DNA of 53,284 nt. Origin: Bacteroidetes bacterium 37-13. GTDB taxonomy: Bacteria; Bacteroidota; Bacteroidia; Chitinophagales; LD1. Under the pieces are notes generated by a model, which saw only the letters and a list, made by a program, of their open reading frames with translations, was not told the origin of the DNA and ran no database searches. Location: positions 1 through 53,284 of the forward strand of contig MKTC01000038.1 of assembly GCA_001897535.1 (NCBI GenBank), in the 5' to 3' direction. Every line of letters starts with the position of its first letter. The stretch's first letter is position 1. Shown here piece by piece: positions 39,101 to 48,462 of the stretch. Made by a program: the position numbers and the translations under genes.

Positions 39101-42030
39101 GTTCCGGCAACTAAATTGCTTTGTGTTGCTACGTTTCCTGCACTATTGCTCCAAGTGTAAGATAGTGTTCCGGTGCCACCAGAAGTATTTGTAGAAACTG
39201 AGCCATCGCTGCCACTAAAACAAGAAACATTTGTACCGTTTACAGTTACAGAAGGTGGATTGATGCTTACTGTAACCGTATCGCGTGCTTGGCAGCCACT
39301 ACTGGTAGCCACTACAATATAAGAAGTGGTGCTGCTTGGGTTGGCTTTTGGATTGGCGATGCTGGCATTATCTAATGTACCCGTAGGCGACCAACTGTAA
39401 GTTACAGCACCCAAATTGCCGCTTGGCGTAGCATTTAATTGTGCTGTACCTCCGGAACAAATAATGGTATCATTTCCTGTTTTTACTTTTAAAGAAGTAT
39501 CAACAGAAACGGTAACCACATCAGAGCCAACACAGCCTTTGTTGTAAACGTTTATGGTATAAGATTGCGTATAAATAGGATTAGCGGTTGGACTTAGCGC
39601 AGTTCTGTTTGAAACAGCATTTACACCAACATTCGGCACCCAAGATAATGAATCGTAGCCTTGAGTTCCTTTTAAAAATCGCGTATTAGGGCGTTGAGTG
39701 GTAGCAGTTCCACCGGTATTACCACATTGGTTTGTATTGCCGCTGGAATATACAGAGCTATTGTATGTTGTTGGCGTAATCCTTGCTTTGTTATTAGCAT
39801 TTCCATTGGTAGAATTTGCCCAGCAAACATCAACAATTATATTGCTTTGGCCGTCCCAATCGAACCAATTAGTAAGGTTGTGTAAATTTAATCCGGTAAT
39901 AGGTGTATTTAATGGTACATAGCTTACAGGACCAAATACGGTTTGCAAACTGGTATTTGAAAATTGGTTTAATATACTATCATTGGTACAAGCCATTTTT
40001 ATAGTGAAGTTCTCTAAAGAAGCATTACTATTAAATTGCCCGATAAAAAAGCCTAATGCAGTAATTCTTCCGCCTGAACCTAAAGCTGCCACCAATTCAC
40101 TGGCACGATATAAGTATTGGTTTCGTGTACTTTGTACAAAGTTTCCATAAACAGTAGGTGCACTCACCGGATTTCCACTTTGTAAATTAGTTGCAGTGCC
40201 CACATCTCCGGTAAGTACAGTAGAACCGGTGCCTAATAAACTATTGTTGATACCACAGTTTTTAGGTTCAAAAATAAAGCTGAGTGTAGTTGGCTGCCCG
40301 GGGCAAATAAGTGCCGGTGTAGCTGTTGCTTTTACTGATGGTCCTTGCCCCACCACACCAATTAAAACAGTATCTGTTGCAGAACAACCGGCACTGTTTT
40401 TTGCGGTTACAGTATAGCGTGTAGTAATGTTTGGTGAAGCAATAGGGGTAGCAATATTTGGGTTGTTTAAAGCTGTTGCAGGAGTCCATGTATAGGTATA
40501 ACTGCCTGGTACGGAAGGTACAGCGGTAAGCCGAGTACTTTGGCTGCCACAAATTACAGTATCGCGCTGCGCATCTACCGTAAAGTTGGTATTGTTTACG
40601 GTTACGCGTCCGGTTGCAGTAGAGCTGCAGCCATTTAGTGTGTAGGTAACTGTGTAATTGGTTGAAATAGCCGGAGTAACACTAATACTTGCTGAAGTTT
40701 GCCCGCCTGGAGTCCATGCGTATGTTCCTCCAGTGATGGCTGGTGTTGCAGTAAGCACAGCTTGTGTGCCACTTCCTGCGCAAATAGTATCGTTGTTTAC
40801 AGTTACAGTAGAGCCTTGCGCTACCACAATAGTTTTAGATGCCACACTCACACAACCAGATGCAGAAGTTGCGGTGAGCGAAACCAAATAATTACCCGGA
40901 GTAGAAAAAGTTTTTGCCGGTGGATTTTGTACACCTGAAGTTGTTCCATCGCCAAAATCCCAACTGTAAGTAACGCCCTGAATACTTGTGTTGGTAAAAG
41001 TAGTGGTTACACTACCACAGCCTATTGTATCAGAAGCGGTGAACCTTGCCAAAGGAGCCATTTCAAAAGTACTTCCTGTAAAATCGAAAGTGATAGAACA
41101 ATTACTTGCAGCAGTATATTGGTCTATGTATATTACATAAGTATTGCCTGCTGTTACATTCGCTCCTGCACAAATTTCTGCTGCAACTGTTCCTGGAGGA
41201 GTAGTTGTGCAGCCGACATCGCTGCCTCCAACTCCGCCTTGCATACCTTGTGCAGATGTGATAGATGGAGTAAAAAATCCTCCGGTATAGTTATAATTAC
41301 ATTTTACTACTGAGCCCGGGCATCGATTGGTAATATCGTAAACTGCCCAGTCAAACTCAGTAGTGTTGGCATTGGTAGTGCAGTTGGGAGTTGCTTTCCA
41401 ATTGAGCAAACCACTTACGCCAACTGTAAATTTGTAAATAATAGGGCGTTGCAAAGGGCTTGCAAAGCAAGGTGGGTTAAATCCATTTGAACCTGCGCCA
41501 ATAGATGTAGTAAAGCTATTTTTGTTACACAATAATTCTGCGGTAGAGCAATCCTTTCCGCCAACGGGAGGCTGCTGTATAGAAGTTACACATAATTCAA
41601 AACTTCCTCCGCTATTGCTATTTGATGAAACAGAAATATATACTTTTTTACCCGGAGTAAATACCCAATTATCAGTAACTGTTCCTCCCGGAGTAGCAGC
41701 GGCATTGCAAATACTAATTAAGCCTTCGCAGGAATCGGAGCGCAATGCAACGGTTAGGTTTTGTGCAGCAGGTGAGCCAATGGGGCGCACGGTAACTGTA
41801 TTGTTAGAGCCTGTAGCTACAAATGCAAACCACACTTCTGCCGAGCCGGATACTTCACAATTTTGAACATAAATTCCATCATCGGTAGCACCTGTAAGTG
41901 TGCCGGTTACGCAGACATTTCCATTTGCAGGAATATTTATTGTAGTAGCATTAACGCAATCGTCATTTACAGGCTGAGCTAAAGCTACAGCAGACAACAA
42001 CACTAAAAATATACCGAATATCTTTTTCAT
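36169..42030 (-). CDS. Giant secreted adhesin with PKD and SprB repeats and T9SS type B sorting domain
   Basis: 1953 residues. A signal peptide ends AVALAQ. It is followed by beta-sandwich domains with paired Cys (about 20-300), a PKD domain (about 325-400; YSWDFGDGTTSG), Ig-like TYAWTPGGQ and YTWTPATALNNPN modules, and a C-type lectin-like or adhesin domain (about 590-800). Then come roughly ten SprB repeats (GG-xx-YxYxWSNG, GTYxVTVTDxxGC) and a CHU_C type B sorting domain (PNLFTPNGDGVND, FNRWGEKVFE, WNGTYKG). It is exported by the type IX system and attached to the surface. It begins 1 bp after a small exported-protein gene, so the two are probably co-transcribed. Adhesion or gliding role inferred from the family. 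Confidence 0.93.
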   Translation of the reverse strand: MKKIFGIFLVLLSAVALAQPVNDDCVNATTINIPANGNVCVTGTLTGATDDGIYVQNCEVSGSAEVWFAFVATGSNNTVTVRPIGSPAAQNLTVALRSDSCEGLISICNAAATPGGTVTDNWVFTPGKKVYISVSSNSNSGGSFELCVTSIQQPPVGGKDCSTAELLCNKNSFTTSIGAGSNGFNPPCFASPLQRPIIYKFTVGVSGLLNWKATPNCTTNANTTEFDWAVYDITNRCPGSVVKCNYNYTGGFFTPSITSAQGMQGGVGGSDVGCTTTPPGTVAAEICAGANVTAGNTYVIYIDQYTAASNCSITFDFTGSTFEMAPLARFTASDTIGCGSVTTTFTNTSIQGVTYSWDFGDGTTSGVQNPPAKTFSTPGNYLVSLTATSASGCVSVASKTIVVAQGSTVTVNNDTICAGSGTQAVLTATPAITGGTYAWTPGGQTSASISVTPAISTNYTVTYTLNGCSSTATGRVTVNNTNFTVDAQRDTVICGSQSTRLTAVPSVPGSYTYTWTPATALNNPNIATPIASPNITTRYTVTAKNSAGCSATDTVLIGVVGQGPSVKATATPALICPGQPTTLSFIFEPKNCGINNSLLGTGSTVLTGDVGTATNLQSGNPVSAPTVYGNFVQSTRNQYLYRASELVAALGSGGRITALGFFIGQFNSNASLENFTIKMACTNDSILNQFSNTSLQTVFGPVSYVPLNTPITGLNLHNLTNWFDWDGQSNIIVDVCWANSTNGNANNKARITPTTYNSSVYSSGNTNQCGNTGGTATTQRPNTRFLKGTQGYDSLSWVPNVGVNAVSNRTALSPTANPIYTQSYTINVYNKGCVGSDVVTVSVDTSLKVKTGNDTIICSGGTAQLNATPSGNLGAVTYSWSPTGTLDNASIANPKANPSSTTSYIVVATSSGCQARDTVTVSINPPSVTVNGTNVSCFSGSDGSVSTNTSGGTGTLSYTWSNSAGNVATQSNLVAGTYSVTVTDAKGCTATGSYTVTQPTQLTVSQQSLKNVLCNGGNSGIISVQATGGTPGYSYTWNPANANKDTIQNLIAGTYQLTVTDSKNCTATGSYTLTEPTALTFAAAVTKNIRCRNGSDGSITVSVSGGTGTYSYSWSHNTTLNNTTANNIPATSYTTTVTDQNGCTATQSNTLTQPANGISFNPFTITNTTCFGGNNGNVTANPTGGMPPYTYAWSNGGGTNQISNLTAGTYRVTVTDDSLCSAIDSATVTQPQQITVTGVTTNVKCFGGNDGQITASATPAAVPYTYAWSNGGSGATISSLIAGTYTVTATNQNGCTGSVSFTLTEPTKVVLGQATLTNVSCSGGNNGTITATTSGGTPNYSYTWSNNAGNNNALNSNLTVGNYSVTVTDANGCTDTANYSISEPSALVFAQAATVVNVLCNGAGTGSIATNVSGGTPSYTYAWSGGLLNQPAQTNLLAGSYAVTVTDNNGCTINDNFTITEPTAITLQTQVANNVTCGGGSDGKAFVTASGGVGTFTFVWSSGSTTDTAANLSANITYTVTVTDGNNCTKTATISVTEPVPVVVNPIVTDVFCFLGSNGSIDANASGGTAPYTYVWDNGASTQVISNLIANAYACTVTDAAGCTTTFSRVVSQPSLLQVTAVGIPESCVGTGDGKIAVAGVGGAGTYVIKYTADGVNYNTISGDTAFNLAPASYSVVITDGNGCTASTLANVSSPPIDVYAAYPDSTSCFGTEYKDGGIKVYGLTAFNSPYRFSLDDNSTYSTTGIFDKLSAGPHKIHAVNNFGCDTTFFITVPSPLPASVDIVPDDTTISLGDKIQLYGKLKPYANDAVNEYVWSPSAGLSCADCYDPVAQPYKSENEYKLTINYNKNCVASSSVRITVVNNLTPFVPNLFTPNGDGVNDVFEIYGYGIRDFSLKIFNRWGEKVFESTNQYDSWNGTYKGVLQNPDIFTYTLQLIYLDDKEVFRKGTITLVR
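36950..39255 (-). repeat. Array of about 10 SprB-type coding repeats
   Basis: Degenerate direct repeats of 210-240 bp inside the giant gene, each encoding an NVxCxGGxxG entry, a YxYxWSNG core and a VTVTDxxGC exit. Opposite in orientation to the array at 1-3520. Copies are too diverged for long perfect DNA identity. Confidence 0.8.
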
Positions 42031-42031
42031 T

Positions 42032-42319
42032 CTACTTTGTTGCCTTGGGCTCTTGGTTTACAATTTGCGATGAAGGGTAAATTACTAAAACAACTTCGCT
42101 CGAAAGTTGAATTACATTTTGCTTATCAGCCAAACGATTCTTTTCAATTATTACTGAAAGGTTGGACGGTAATTCATAAACACGTTGTTGTGCGAGAATA
42201 GAAAATGTACCTTTTAGTTTTTCTAATTTTTCAGTTTCGTTCAAAGGTTTTGTTTGTTCCTGTGCCGAAGCAAAGGATACTCCCAAAACTACTAACAATG
42301 CAAGTAAGTTCTTCTTCAT
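42032..42319 (-). CDS. Small exported protein, hypothetical
   Basis: 95 residues from the ATG at 42319, which places a clean signal peptide (MKKNLLALLVVLGVSFASAQ) at the N-terminus. The longer version from 42424 puts 35 polar residues ahead of it and is rejected. The mature part is about 75 residues with no recognised domain. It ends 1 bp before the start of the giant adhesin, so it may be a co-expressed partner. Confidence 0.65.
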   Translation of the reverse strand: MKKNLLALLVVLGVSFASAQEQTKPLNETEKLEKLKGTFSILAQQRVYELPSNLSVIIEKNRLADKQNVIQLSSEVVLVIYPSSQIVNQEPKATK

Positions 42320-42453
42320 GTTTTGTTCTATAAAACGGGGCGTAATATCGTATAGATGAATGGTTTCTACAAATGGTGGGTTTTTAATCTCTAAATTTTT
42401 ATTCACGCTGGTTGGTTTTTGCACAAATTTTCAACAAAAGCCGTGCGAAGTTC

Positions 42454-42461
42454 TATTTTTG
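42454..42461 (+). promoter_or_regulatory. -7 element before mfd
   Basis: TATTTTTG is an exact TAnnTTTG match. The -33 position has only a partial match. The leader would be about 65 nt. Confidence 0.4.
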
Positions 42462-42531
42462 CGCTTTAATTCTTGCACTCGTCTGCTTTCGATAACAAGA
42501 TAGCGGCAGAGTGCCTTTTGAGTTTTAATAC

Positions 42532-45500
42532 ATGAATAATATTAACGATATACTTGGTGCTTACAAACAGCATCCTCAAATTCTTAAAATTGCTTTTGCA
42601 CTTCAAGCGCAACAAGCTTCCAATCTATTTGCAAAAGGAATGGTTGGCGCAATGGATACTTTTGTTGCTTCGGGTGTTTTTTTTAATTCTGCCGCAAGCC
42701 ACTTTTTTATTTTAAATGATAAAGAAGAGGCTGCTTATTTTTTAAATAATCTACAATCGCTACTACCCAAAAAAGATGTTTTATTTTTCCCTGATTCGTT
42801 TAAGCGTCCACAGCAATTAGAAGAATTGAACAACAACAATGTGTTGCTGCGAACTGAAACGATTAACCGCATCACTAATCCAAACAGCAGAGCAGAATTA
42901 GTGGTAACTTATCCCGAAGCATTGTTTGAAAAAGTAGTGAAAGCCGAAGAGCTGAACAAGCAAACACTTCACATGAAAACGGGCGAAAAATTTGATGTGG
43001 ATTTTGCCATAGATTTACTGGTAGAATTTGAATTTGAGCGAGTGGATTTTGTGTATGAACCGGGACAGTTTAGTATTCGCGGTGGCATAGTAGATATTTT
43101 TTCTTTTGGCAACGAATTTCCATACAGAATAGAACTTTTTGGAAAGGAAATAGAAAGCATCAGAACATTCGATCCTGCTTCTCAACTTTCGCAAAAAAAC
43201 ATTAGCAGTATTAGCATTGTTCCGAATATCCAAACGCATTTTACTAACGAGAAAAAAACTTCTGTGTTTGAGGCGCTGCCTGCAAATACAGTAATTTGGA
43301 TTAAAAATGGACAAAGCATTTTTGATACACTCGGAACACTTATGAATAAGGCTGAAATACTTTCAAAAAAAGATATTTCTGCTCTTAGCGAAAACAATCC
43401 TTTGCGCGAAGGCACGCCCGAAGAAGTATTTCTTACATCGGCAGATTTTACCAACGGAATAAAGAATTTTCATTTAATAGAATTTGGGAAAACTTCTTAC
43501 TTTAAAGCAGAAGAAGTATTTGAATTTAATGCGCAGCCACAACCTTCTTTCAATAAGAATTTCAACTTGCTTATTGATACATTAAAGCAGAACACTTTAA
43601 ACGAAACGGCAAATTTTATTTTTGCTGAAAATGCAAAGCAAATCGAACGGTTCTATGCCATTTTTGAAGATCTGAAAGCTAATGTTCAGTTCACTCCAAT
43701 TTATTCCGGCATCAGTGAAGGTTTTGTAGATTCAGATTCAAAAATTGCTTGCTACACCGACCATCAAATTTTTAACCGATACCACAAATACAACTTGCGA
43801 CAAGGTTTTTCGGGCGATAAAGCCATGTTGATGAAAACAATTCGGGAGCTAAAGGCAGGAGATTTTGTTACGCATATCGATCATGGTGTTGGAGTATATT
43901 CCGGTTTAGAAAAAATTGAAATAAACGGTCAAGCACAAGAAGCAGTTCGCTTAATTTATGCGGGAAACGATATACTTTATGTAGGTATTCAATCGCTACA
44001 TAAAATTTCAAAGTATGTGGGGAAAGAAGGACAGCCACCGCGTGTAAATAAACTGGGAACCGATACGTGGGCAAACCTGAAAAAGAAGACTAAAAAGAAG
44101 ATAAAAGAAATTGCTTTCGACCTTATTCAGCTTTATGCAAAACGCAGAACAGCAAAAGGATTTCAGTTTTCGCCCGATGGCTACATGCAAAATGAATTGG
44201 AAGCAAGTTTTATTTATGAAGACACACCAGACCAAGCAAAAGCTGCAGAAGATGTAAAGCGCGATATGCAATCGCTTCATCCAATGGATAGATTGGTTTG
44301 CGGAGATGTGGGATTTGGAAAAACAGAAGTGGCTGTGCGCGCTGCATTTAAAGCCGCTTGCGATGGAAAACAAGTTGCCGTGTTAGTGCCTACCACTATT
44401 TTAGCACTTCAACATTACAAAACATTTAAGGAGCGGTTAAGCGAATTTCCAATAGAAATTGATTATATAAACCGATTTAAAACAGCGAAAGAAAAAACAG
44501 AAACACTCAAGCGTTTGCAAGAAGGAAAAACAAATATAATTATTGGCACACACGCTATAATTGGCAAGCGTGTAAAGTTTAAGGATTTAGGTTTATTGGT
44601 TATTGATGAAGAGCAAAAATTTGGCGTTGGTGTGAAGGAAACTTTGAAGGAACTGAAAGCCAATATTGATTCGCTAACGCTCACTGCTACGCCAATTCCA
44701 CGCACTTTGCAGTTTAGCATGATGGGCGCGCGCGACTTGAGCATTATCAATACGCCACCGCCAAATAGGCAAGGTGTGGTTACGGAAGTTCACCCTTTAG
44801 ATCCTGACGTAATTCGCGAAGCTATAGAGCGCGAAATTTATCGTGGTGGGCAAGTATTCTTTGTACACAACAGAGTAAAAGATATTGCTGAAGTAAAATT
44901 GATGTTGCAAAAAATTGTTCCTAAAGTAGATATTGCCGTAGCACACGGACAAATGGAAGGTGAGCAATTGGAAGATGTAATTATGCGCTTCATCAATAGA
45001 GAATTTGATGTGTTGCTAAGCACTAATATTATCGAGAGCGGAATTGATATTCAAAATGCAAATACTATAATAATAAACAATGCGCACCAGTTTGGATTAA
45101 GCGATTTGCACCAATTGCGCGGTAGAGTTGGCAGAAGCAACAAACAAGCGTTTTGCTATTTGTTTGCACCACCAATGAGCACACTTTCTAAAGAGTCGAA
45201 ACAGCGCTTAAAAACCATTGAAGAATTTAGCGAATTGGGCAGTGGATTTAATATTGCCATGCGCGATTTAGATATTCGCGGAGCAGGAAATTTATTAGGT
45301 GGTGAACAAAGCGGTTTTATTGCTGAAATTGGAATGGAAGTTTACCAAAAAATTTTAGATGAAGCTGTACGGGAATTGAAGGAAACCGACTTTAAAGATT
45401 TGTATAAAGAAGAACTTGACCGCACACTTGAATACACCCGCGATTGCGCTATCGAAACCGATTTGGAAATGCTTATTCCTGATGAATATGTAAAAAGCAA

Positions 45501-45927
45501 TAGTGAAAGAATGTTGCTCTATCGCGATTTAAATGAAGTGAAAGACGAAGTAGGATTAGAGAAGTTTAAGACTCAGTTAGCAGATAGATTTGGCAAAGTT
45601 CCAACGCAGGTTTTAGAACTTTTTAATGCCGTGCGAATGAAATGGATTGCAACTCATTTGGGGTTAGAACGTATAATTCTTAAAAACAAACAACTAAGAT
45701 GTTACTTTATAGAAAACCAAAGCGCAACGTTTTATTCATCGCAGACTTTCTCTAAAATTCTTGCCTATGTGCAGCAATATAAAACTGGAATGTATCTACG
45801 CGAAACTGAAAAATATTTAGTACTGAATATTGATCATGTATCGTCAATAAAAGCAGCGATGGAGCAACTAAAATTAGTGCAAAATTTTGCAGCAAAAAAA
45901 CAAGATTCATCTGTTGCAGCATCATAA
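42532..45927 (+). CDS. mfd: Transcription-repair coupling factor
   Basis: 1131 residues, full length. Mfd removes stalled RNA polymerase at DNA lesions and recruits UvrA. The UvrB-like N-terminal module is seen at about 1-350. A CarD-like RNA polymerase-interacting domain lies near 445-500 (GDFVTHIDHGVGVYSGLEKI). The SF2 translocase follows with Walker A GDVGFGKTE (about 590), DEEQ box (about 692), TATPIPRTL, and the RecG-like SDLHQLRGRVGRS. The C-terminal TRCF domain spans about 960-1085. Starts at the ATG 42532 in a divergent region. Confidence 0.97.
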   Translation: MNNINDILGAYKQHPQILKIAFALQAQQASNLFAKGMVGAMDTFVASGVFFNSAASHFFILNDKEEAAYFLNNLQSLLPKKDVLFFPDSFKRPQQLEELNNNNVLLRTETINRITNPNSRAELVVTYPEALFEKVVKAEELNKQTLHMKTGEKFDVDFAIDLLVEFEFERVDFVYEPGQFSIRGGIVDIFSFGNEFPYRIELFGKEIESIRTFDPASQLSQKNISSISIVPNIQTHFTNEKKTSVFEALPANTVIWIKNGQSIFDTLGTLMNKAEILSKKDISALSENNPLREGTPEEVFLTSADFTNGIKNFHLIEFGKTSYFKAEEVFEFNAQPQPSFNKNFNLLIDTLKQNTLNETANFIFAENAKQIERFYAIFEDLKANVQFTPIYSGISEGFVDSDSKIACYTDHQIFNRYHKYNLRQGFSGDKAMLMKTIRELKAGDFVTHIDHGVGVYSGLEKIEINGQAQEAVRLIYAGNDILYVGIQSLHKISKYVGKEGQPPRVNKLGTDTWANLKKKTKKKIKEIAFDLIQLYAKRRTAKGFQFSPDGYMQNELEASFIYEDTPDQAKAAEDVKRDMQSLHPMDRLVCGDVGFGKTEVAVRAAFKAACDGKQVAVLVPTTILALQHYKTFKERLSEFPIEIDYINRFKTAKEKTETLKRLQEGKTNIIIGTHAIIGKRVKFKDLGLLVIDEEQKFGVGVKETLKELKANIDSLTLTATPIPRTLQFSMMGARDLSIINTPPPNRQGVVTEVHPLDPDVIREAIEREIYRGGQVFFVHNRVKDIAEVKLMLQKIVPKVDIAVAHGQMEGEQLEDVIMRFINREFDVLLSTNIIESGIDIQNANTIIINNAHQFGLSDLHQLRGRVGRSNKQAFCYLFAPPMSTLSKESKQRLKTIEEFSELGSGFNIAMRDLDIRGAGNLLGGEQSGFIAEIGMEVYQKILDEAVRELKETDFKDLYKEELDRTLEYTRDCAIETDLEMLIPDEYVKSNSERMLLYRDLNEVKDEVGLEKFKTQLADRFGKVPTQVLELFNAVRMKWIATHLGLERIILKNKQLRCYFIENQSATFYSSQTFSKILAYVQQYKTGMYLRETEKYLVLNIDHVSSIKAAMEQLKLVQNFAAKKQDSSVAAS

Positions 45928-45949
45928 AATTATATACTAAATTGCAGCT

Positions 45950-46621
45950 ATGATTTACTGGCAAGAAATACTAATAAGATTGCTTTTAGCATCGTTTTTT
46001 GGCGCACTCATTGGTATAGAGCGTGAACGGAAAGATTGGGCTGCCGGATTGCGCACACACATGATGGTTTGTGTTGGAGCATGTTTAATTATGCTTGTTT
46101 CGGCATTTGGCTTTAGCGATATTTTAGGAACAAAAGATGTAACCTTAGATCCCTCGCGTATAGCGGCACAAGTGGTAAGCGGTATAGGTTTTATTGGTGC
46201 CGGTGCTATCCTTTTTGTAAAAGGAGGAATTATTCGTGGCTTAACCACTGCCGCAGGTTTGTGGACAGTTGCTGCCATTGGGCTTGCCACCGGAAGCGGT
46301 ATGTATTTTGCTGCTGCAGCAACCACGTTTATTGCCTTGGTAATCCTTTTGGGGTTGCAACCGATAGAGCGAAGATTATTTAAGAAATTCAGACACATGC
46401 AGCTAAGAATTATTGCCGATACGGATACGAATCATGCTGAATTACTTAAGAAATTATTGAACAACGAAAATTTAAAAGTTCAGTCATTTAGTCTTGAAAA
46501 AGAAGATGGGAATTTTGTATTTCAGTTGAGTGTGGAAAATGTAGATGTAAGCAAATTAGATGTAATAGTAAAGCTGCTAAAAGATGAACAAACAATTAAA
46601 GATGTGTTCTGGACACAATAA
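45950..46621 (+). CDS. MgtC/SapB family membrane protein
   Basis: 223 residues. About five N-terminal TM segments carry the family signature (FFGALIGIERERKDWAAGLR, IGFIGAGAILF, GLTTAAGLWTVAAIGLATG). A C-terminal cytosolic ACT-like domain follows (about 145-223). Family members are linked to magnesium limitation, membrane potential and virulence, but the role in this group is not established. It begins 22 bp after mfd and may be read from the same transcript. Confidence 0.93.
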   Translation: MIYWQEILIRLLLASFFGALIGIERERKDWAAGLRTHMMVCVGACLIMLVSAFGFSDILGTKDVTLDPSRIAAQVVSGIGFIGAGAILFVKGGIIRGLTTAAGLWTVAAIGLATGSGMYFAAAATTFIALVILLGLQPIERRLFKKFRHMQLRIIADTDTNHAELLKKLLNNENLKVQSFSLEKEDGNFVFQLSVENVDVSKLDVIVKLLKDEQTIKDVFWTQ

Positions 46622-46722
46622 ATAAAAATTACTTTTTCATATAATAGCAAAGCTGTTTTTACTATTTCGTAATGAACAAAAAAATTAGCTGTGTAAACCT
46701 TACTTTAAGCTGCTGCGGCTTG

Positions 46723-46730
46723 TATTTTTG
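46723..46730 (+). promoter_or_regulatory. -7 element before the U32 gene
   Basis: TATTTTTG matches TAnnTTTG exactly and lies 37 bp before the ATG at 46768. No TTG at the usual upstream spacing. Confidence 0.35.
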
Positions 46731-46767
46731 CAGTTTGCAAAACCCTTTGCGGTTACAATAGTTAGTC

Positions 46768-48009
46768 ATGAAAAAATCGAAGTTAGAAATAATGGCTCCC
46801 GCAGGCTCATGGGAAGCAATGATGGCAGCAATTAAAGCAGGAGCAGATTCTATTTATTTTGGTATTGAGCAATTAAATATGCGTGCACGCTCTACCAACA
46901 ATTTCTTTTTAAGCGATTTGAAGAAAATAGCTGAAACCTGTGCCGCTCACGATGTAAAATCATATCTTACTTTAAACACGATTATTTACGATCATGATAT
47001 TTCGCTGATGCGCAAAATTGTAGATGAAGCAAAAGCATCAGGAATTACTGCAATTATCGCCAGCGATTTAGCAGTTTTAAATTATAGTCGTAAGCAAAAA
47101 ATGCCGGTGCATATTTCAACACAAGCAAATGTTACCAATATAGAAACCATAGAGTTTTTTGCCGACTATGCCGATGTAATGGTGATGTCGCGCGAACTTA
47201 CTTTGCAGCAAGTAACCAATATTACCCAAAAAATTGAGCGCAGAAACATTGTAGGGCCTTCCGGAGAGCCAATTCGCATCGAAATTTTTGGACATGGCGC
47301 TTTGTGCATGGCAGTTTCAGGAAAATGCTATATAAGTTTACACACGCACAACGCTTCGGCAAACCGTGGCGCTTGCATACAAAATTGCAGGCGCAGCTAT
47401 GTGGTTACAGATAAAGAAGAAGGACACGAATTAGAGATTGATAACGAATACATCATGTCGGCAAAAGATCTTTGTACTATTGATTTTTTAGATAAAATAA
47501 TTGAAGCAGGAGTTAGTGTTTTAAAAATTGAAGGGCGCGGACGCTCGGCAGAATATGTTTACACCACCACCAAGTGCTATCGCGAAGCAGCCGAAGCCAT
47601 TGCCGAAGGAACTTACACAGAAGAGAAAATAAATAGCTGGATGAAATCGCTCGAAACCGTTTTCAATCGCGGGTTTTGGGACGGCTACTATTTGGGTAGA
47701 AAAATTGGCGAATGGAGTAGCGTTTATGGTTCAGCAGCAACCATGAAAAAAGTTTACTTAGGAAAAGGAAGTAAGTATTACGATAAAATTGGAGTGGCAG
47801 AATTTATTATCGAAGCGCAAGCACTCAATGCCGGAGACGAAATAATTATTACCGGACCCACAACCGGTTATGTTGAAGCAACTATAGAAGAAATACGTGT
47901 AGATAATTCCACAGTTGAAGCAGCCGGCAAAGGCAGTTTGGTTTCTTTTAAATTGAGCGAAAAAATCCGCCCTTCCGATAAGCTATATAAAAAGATTTCT
48001 GCTAATTAA
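46768..48009 (+). CDS. U32 family protein, probably TrhP-like (tRNA uridine hydroxylation)
   Basis: 413 residues. A TIM-barrel-like N-terminal region begins MAPAGSWEAMMAAIKAGADS, followed by YFGIEQLNMRARSTNNF. The four-Cys cluster typical of U32 proteins lies at C180, C187, C203 and C207 (HGALCMAVSGKCYIS, GACIQNCRRSY). In related U32 proteins these four Cys bind a 4Fe-4S cluster. The name peptidase is historical; the YegQ/TrhP branch works with prephenate-derived donors to make 5-hydroxyuridine in tRNA, and RlhA acts on 23S rRNA. TrhP is the best guess, RlhA is an alternative. A ferredoxin gene follows 4 bp later. Confidence 0.82.
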   Translation: MKKSKLEIMAPAGSWEAMMAAIKAGADSIYFGIEQLNMRARSTNNFFLSDLKKIAETCAAHDVKSYLTLNTIIYDHDISLMRKIVDEAKASGITAIIASDLAVLNYSRKQKMPVHISTQANVTNIETIEFFADYADVMVMSRELTLQQVTNITQKIERRNIVGPSGEPIRIEIFGHGALCMAVSGKCYISLHTHNASANRGACIQNCRRSYVVTDKEEGHELEIDNEYIMSAKDLCTIDFLDKIIEAGVSVLKIEGRGRSAEYVYTTTKCYREAAEAIAEGTYTEEKINSWMKSLETVFNRGFWDGYYLGRKIGEWSSVYGSAATMKKVYLGKGSKYYDKIGVAEFIIEAQALNAGDEIIITGPTTGYVEATIEEIRVDNSTVEAAGKGSLVSFKLSEKIRPSDKLYKKISAN

Positions 48010-48013
48010 AACC

Positions 48014-48241
48014 ATGGTGCAAATTATTCAATACCGCAATAAATGTATTGGCTGCAATGCTTGTGTAGAAGCAGCTCCGCATCGTTGGGTAATGTCAAAA
48101 AAAGATGGCAAGTGTATATTGGTAGGAGGGAAGCAAAAGAAAGATTTGTTTATTGCACATGTTCCGGATTTTGAGTTAGAAGAAAACCAAAAAGCCGCAG
48201 AAGCTTGCCCTGTAAATATTATTCAGGTGAAGAAAATTTAA
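48014..48241 (+). CDS. Single-cluster 4Fe-4S ferredoxin
   Basis: 75 residues. Cys ligands C11, C14 and C17 (CIGCNAC) and a distant C65 followed by Pro (EACPVN) fit one 4Fe-4S cluster; a fifth Cys lies at 34. Starts 4 bp after the U32 gene, so translation is probably coupled and the ferredoxin is a good candidate for the electron donor or cluster partner of that enzyme (inference). Confidence 0.9.
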   Translation: MVQIIQYRNKCIGCNACVEAAPHRWVMSKKDGKCILVGGKQKKDLFIAHVPDFELEENQKAAEACPVNIIQVKKI

Positions 48242-48462
48242 CCCCGATTGTATATTTTAAAAAGAAACTAATTGGGCGTTTCCACAAACTTTAGCCGTGC
48301 AAAAATGGAAAAGGCTTAACAGCAAAGGGGGTAGCCCGTGTGTACTTTTGAACGCAGCAGCACATCAACAAAGGTGGGGTTTTGTATTCGAGAAAATCAG
48401 CGACTTCTGTGGATGCGAAGAGGTAAGCATCTTCATGTTTTCTTCTCAAATTCAACTCAATA
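48242..48462. other. Intergenic region with no supportable gene
   Basis: Two opposing short open frames of about 65 codons lie here, but neither shows a signal peptide, motif or promoter that would support it. Together with the pseudogene that follows, this makes about 800 bp without an intact gene. Confidence 0.5.

Noticed and set aside
40658-40938. Plus-strand open frames across the 1953-residue adhesin gene
   Set aside because: Antisense shadows of a low-complexity repeat protein; no start context or motifs.
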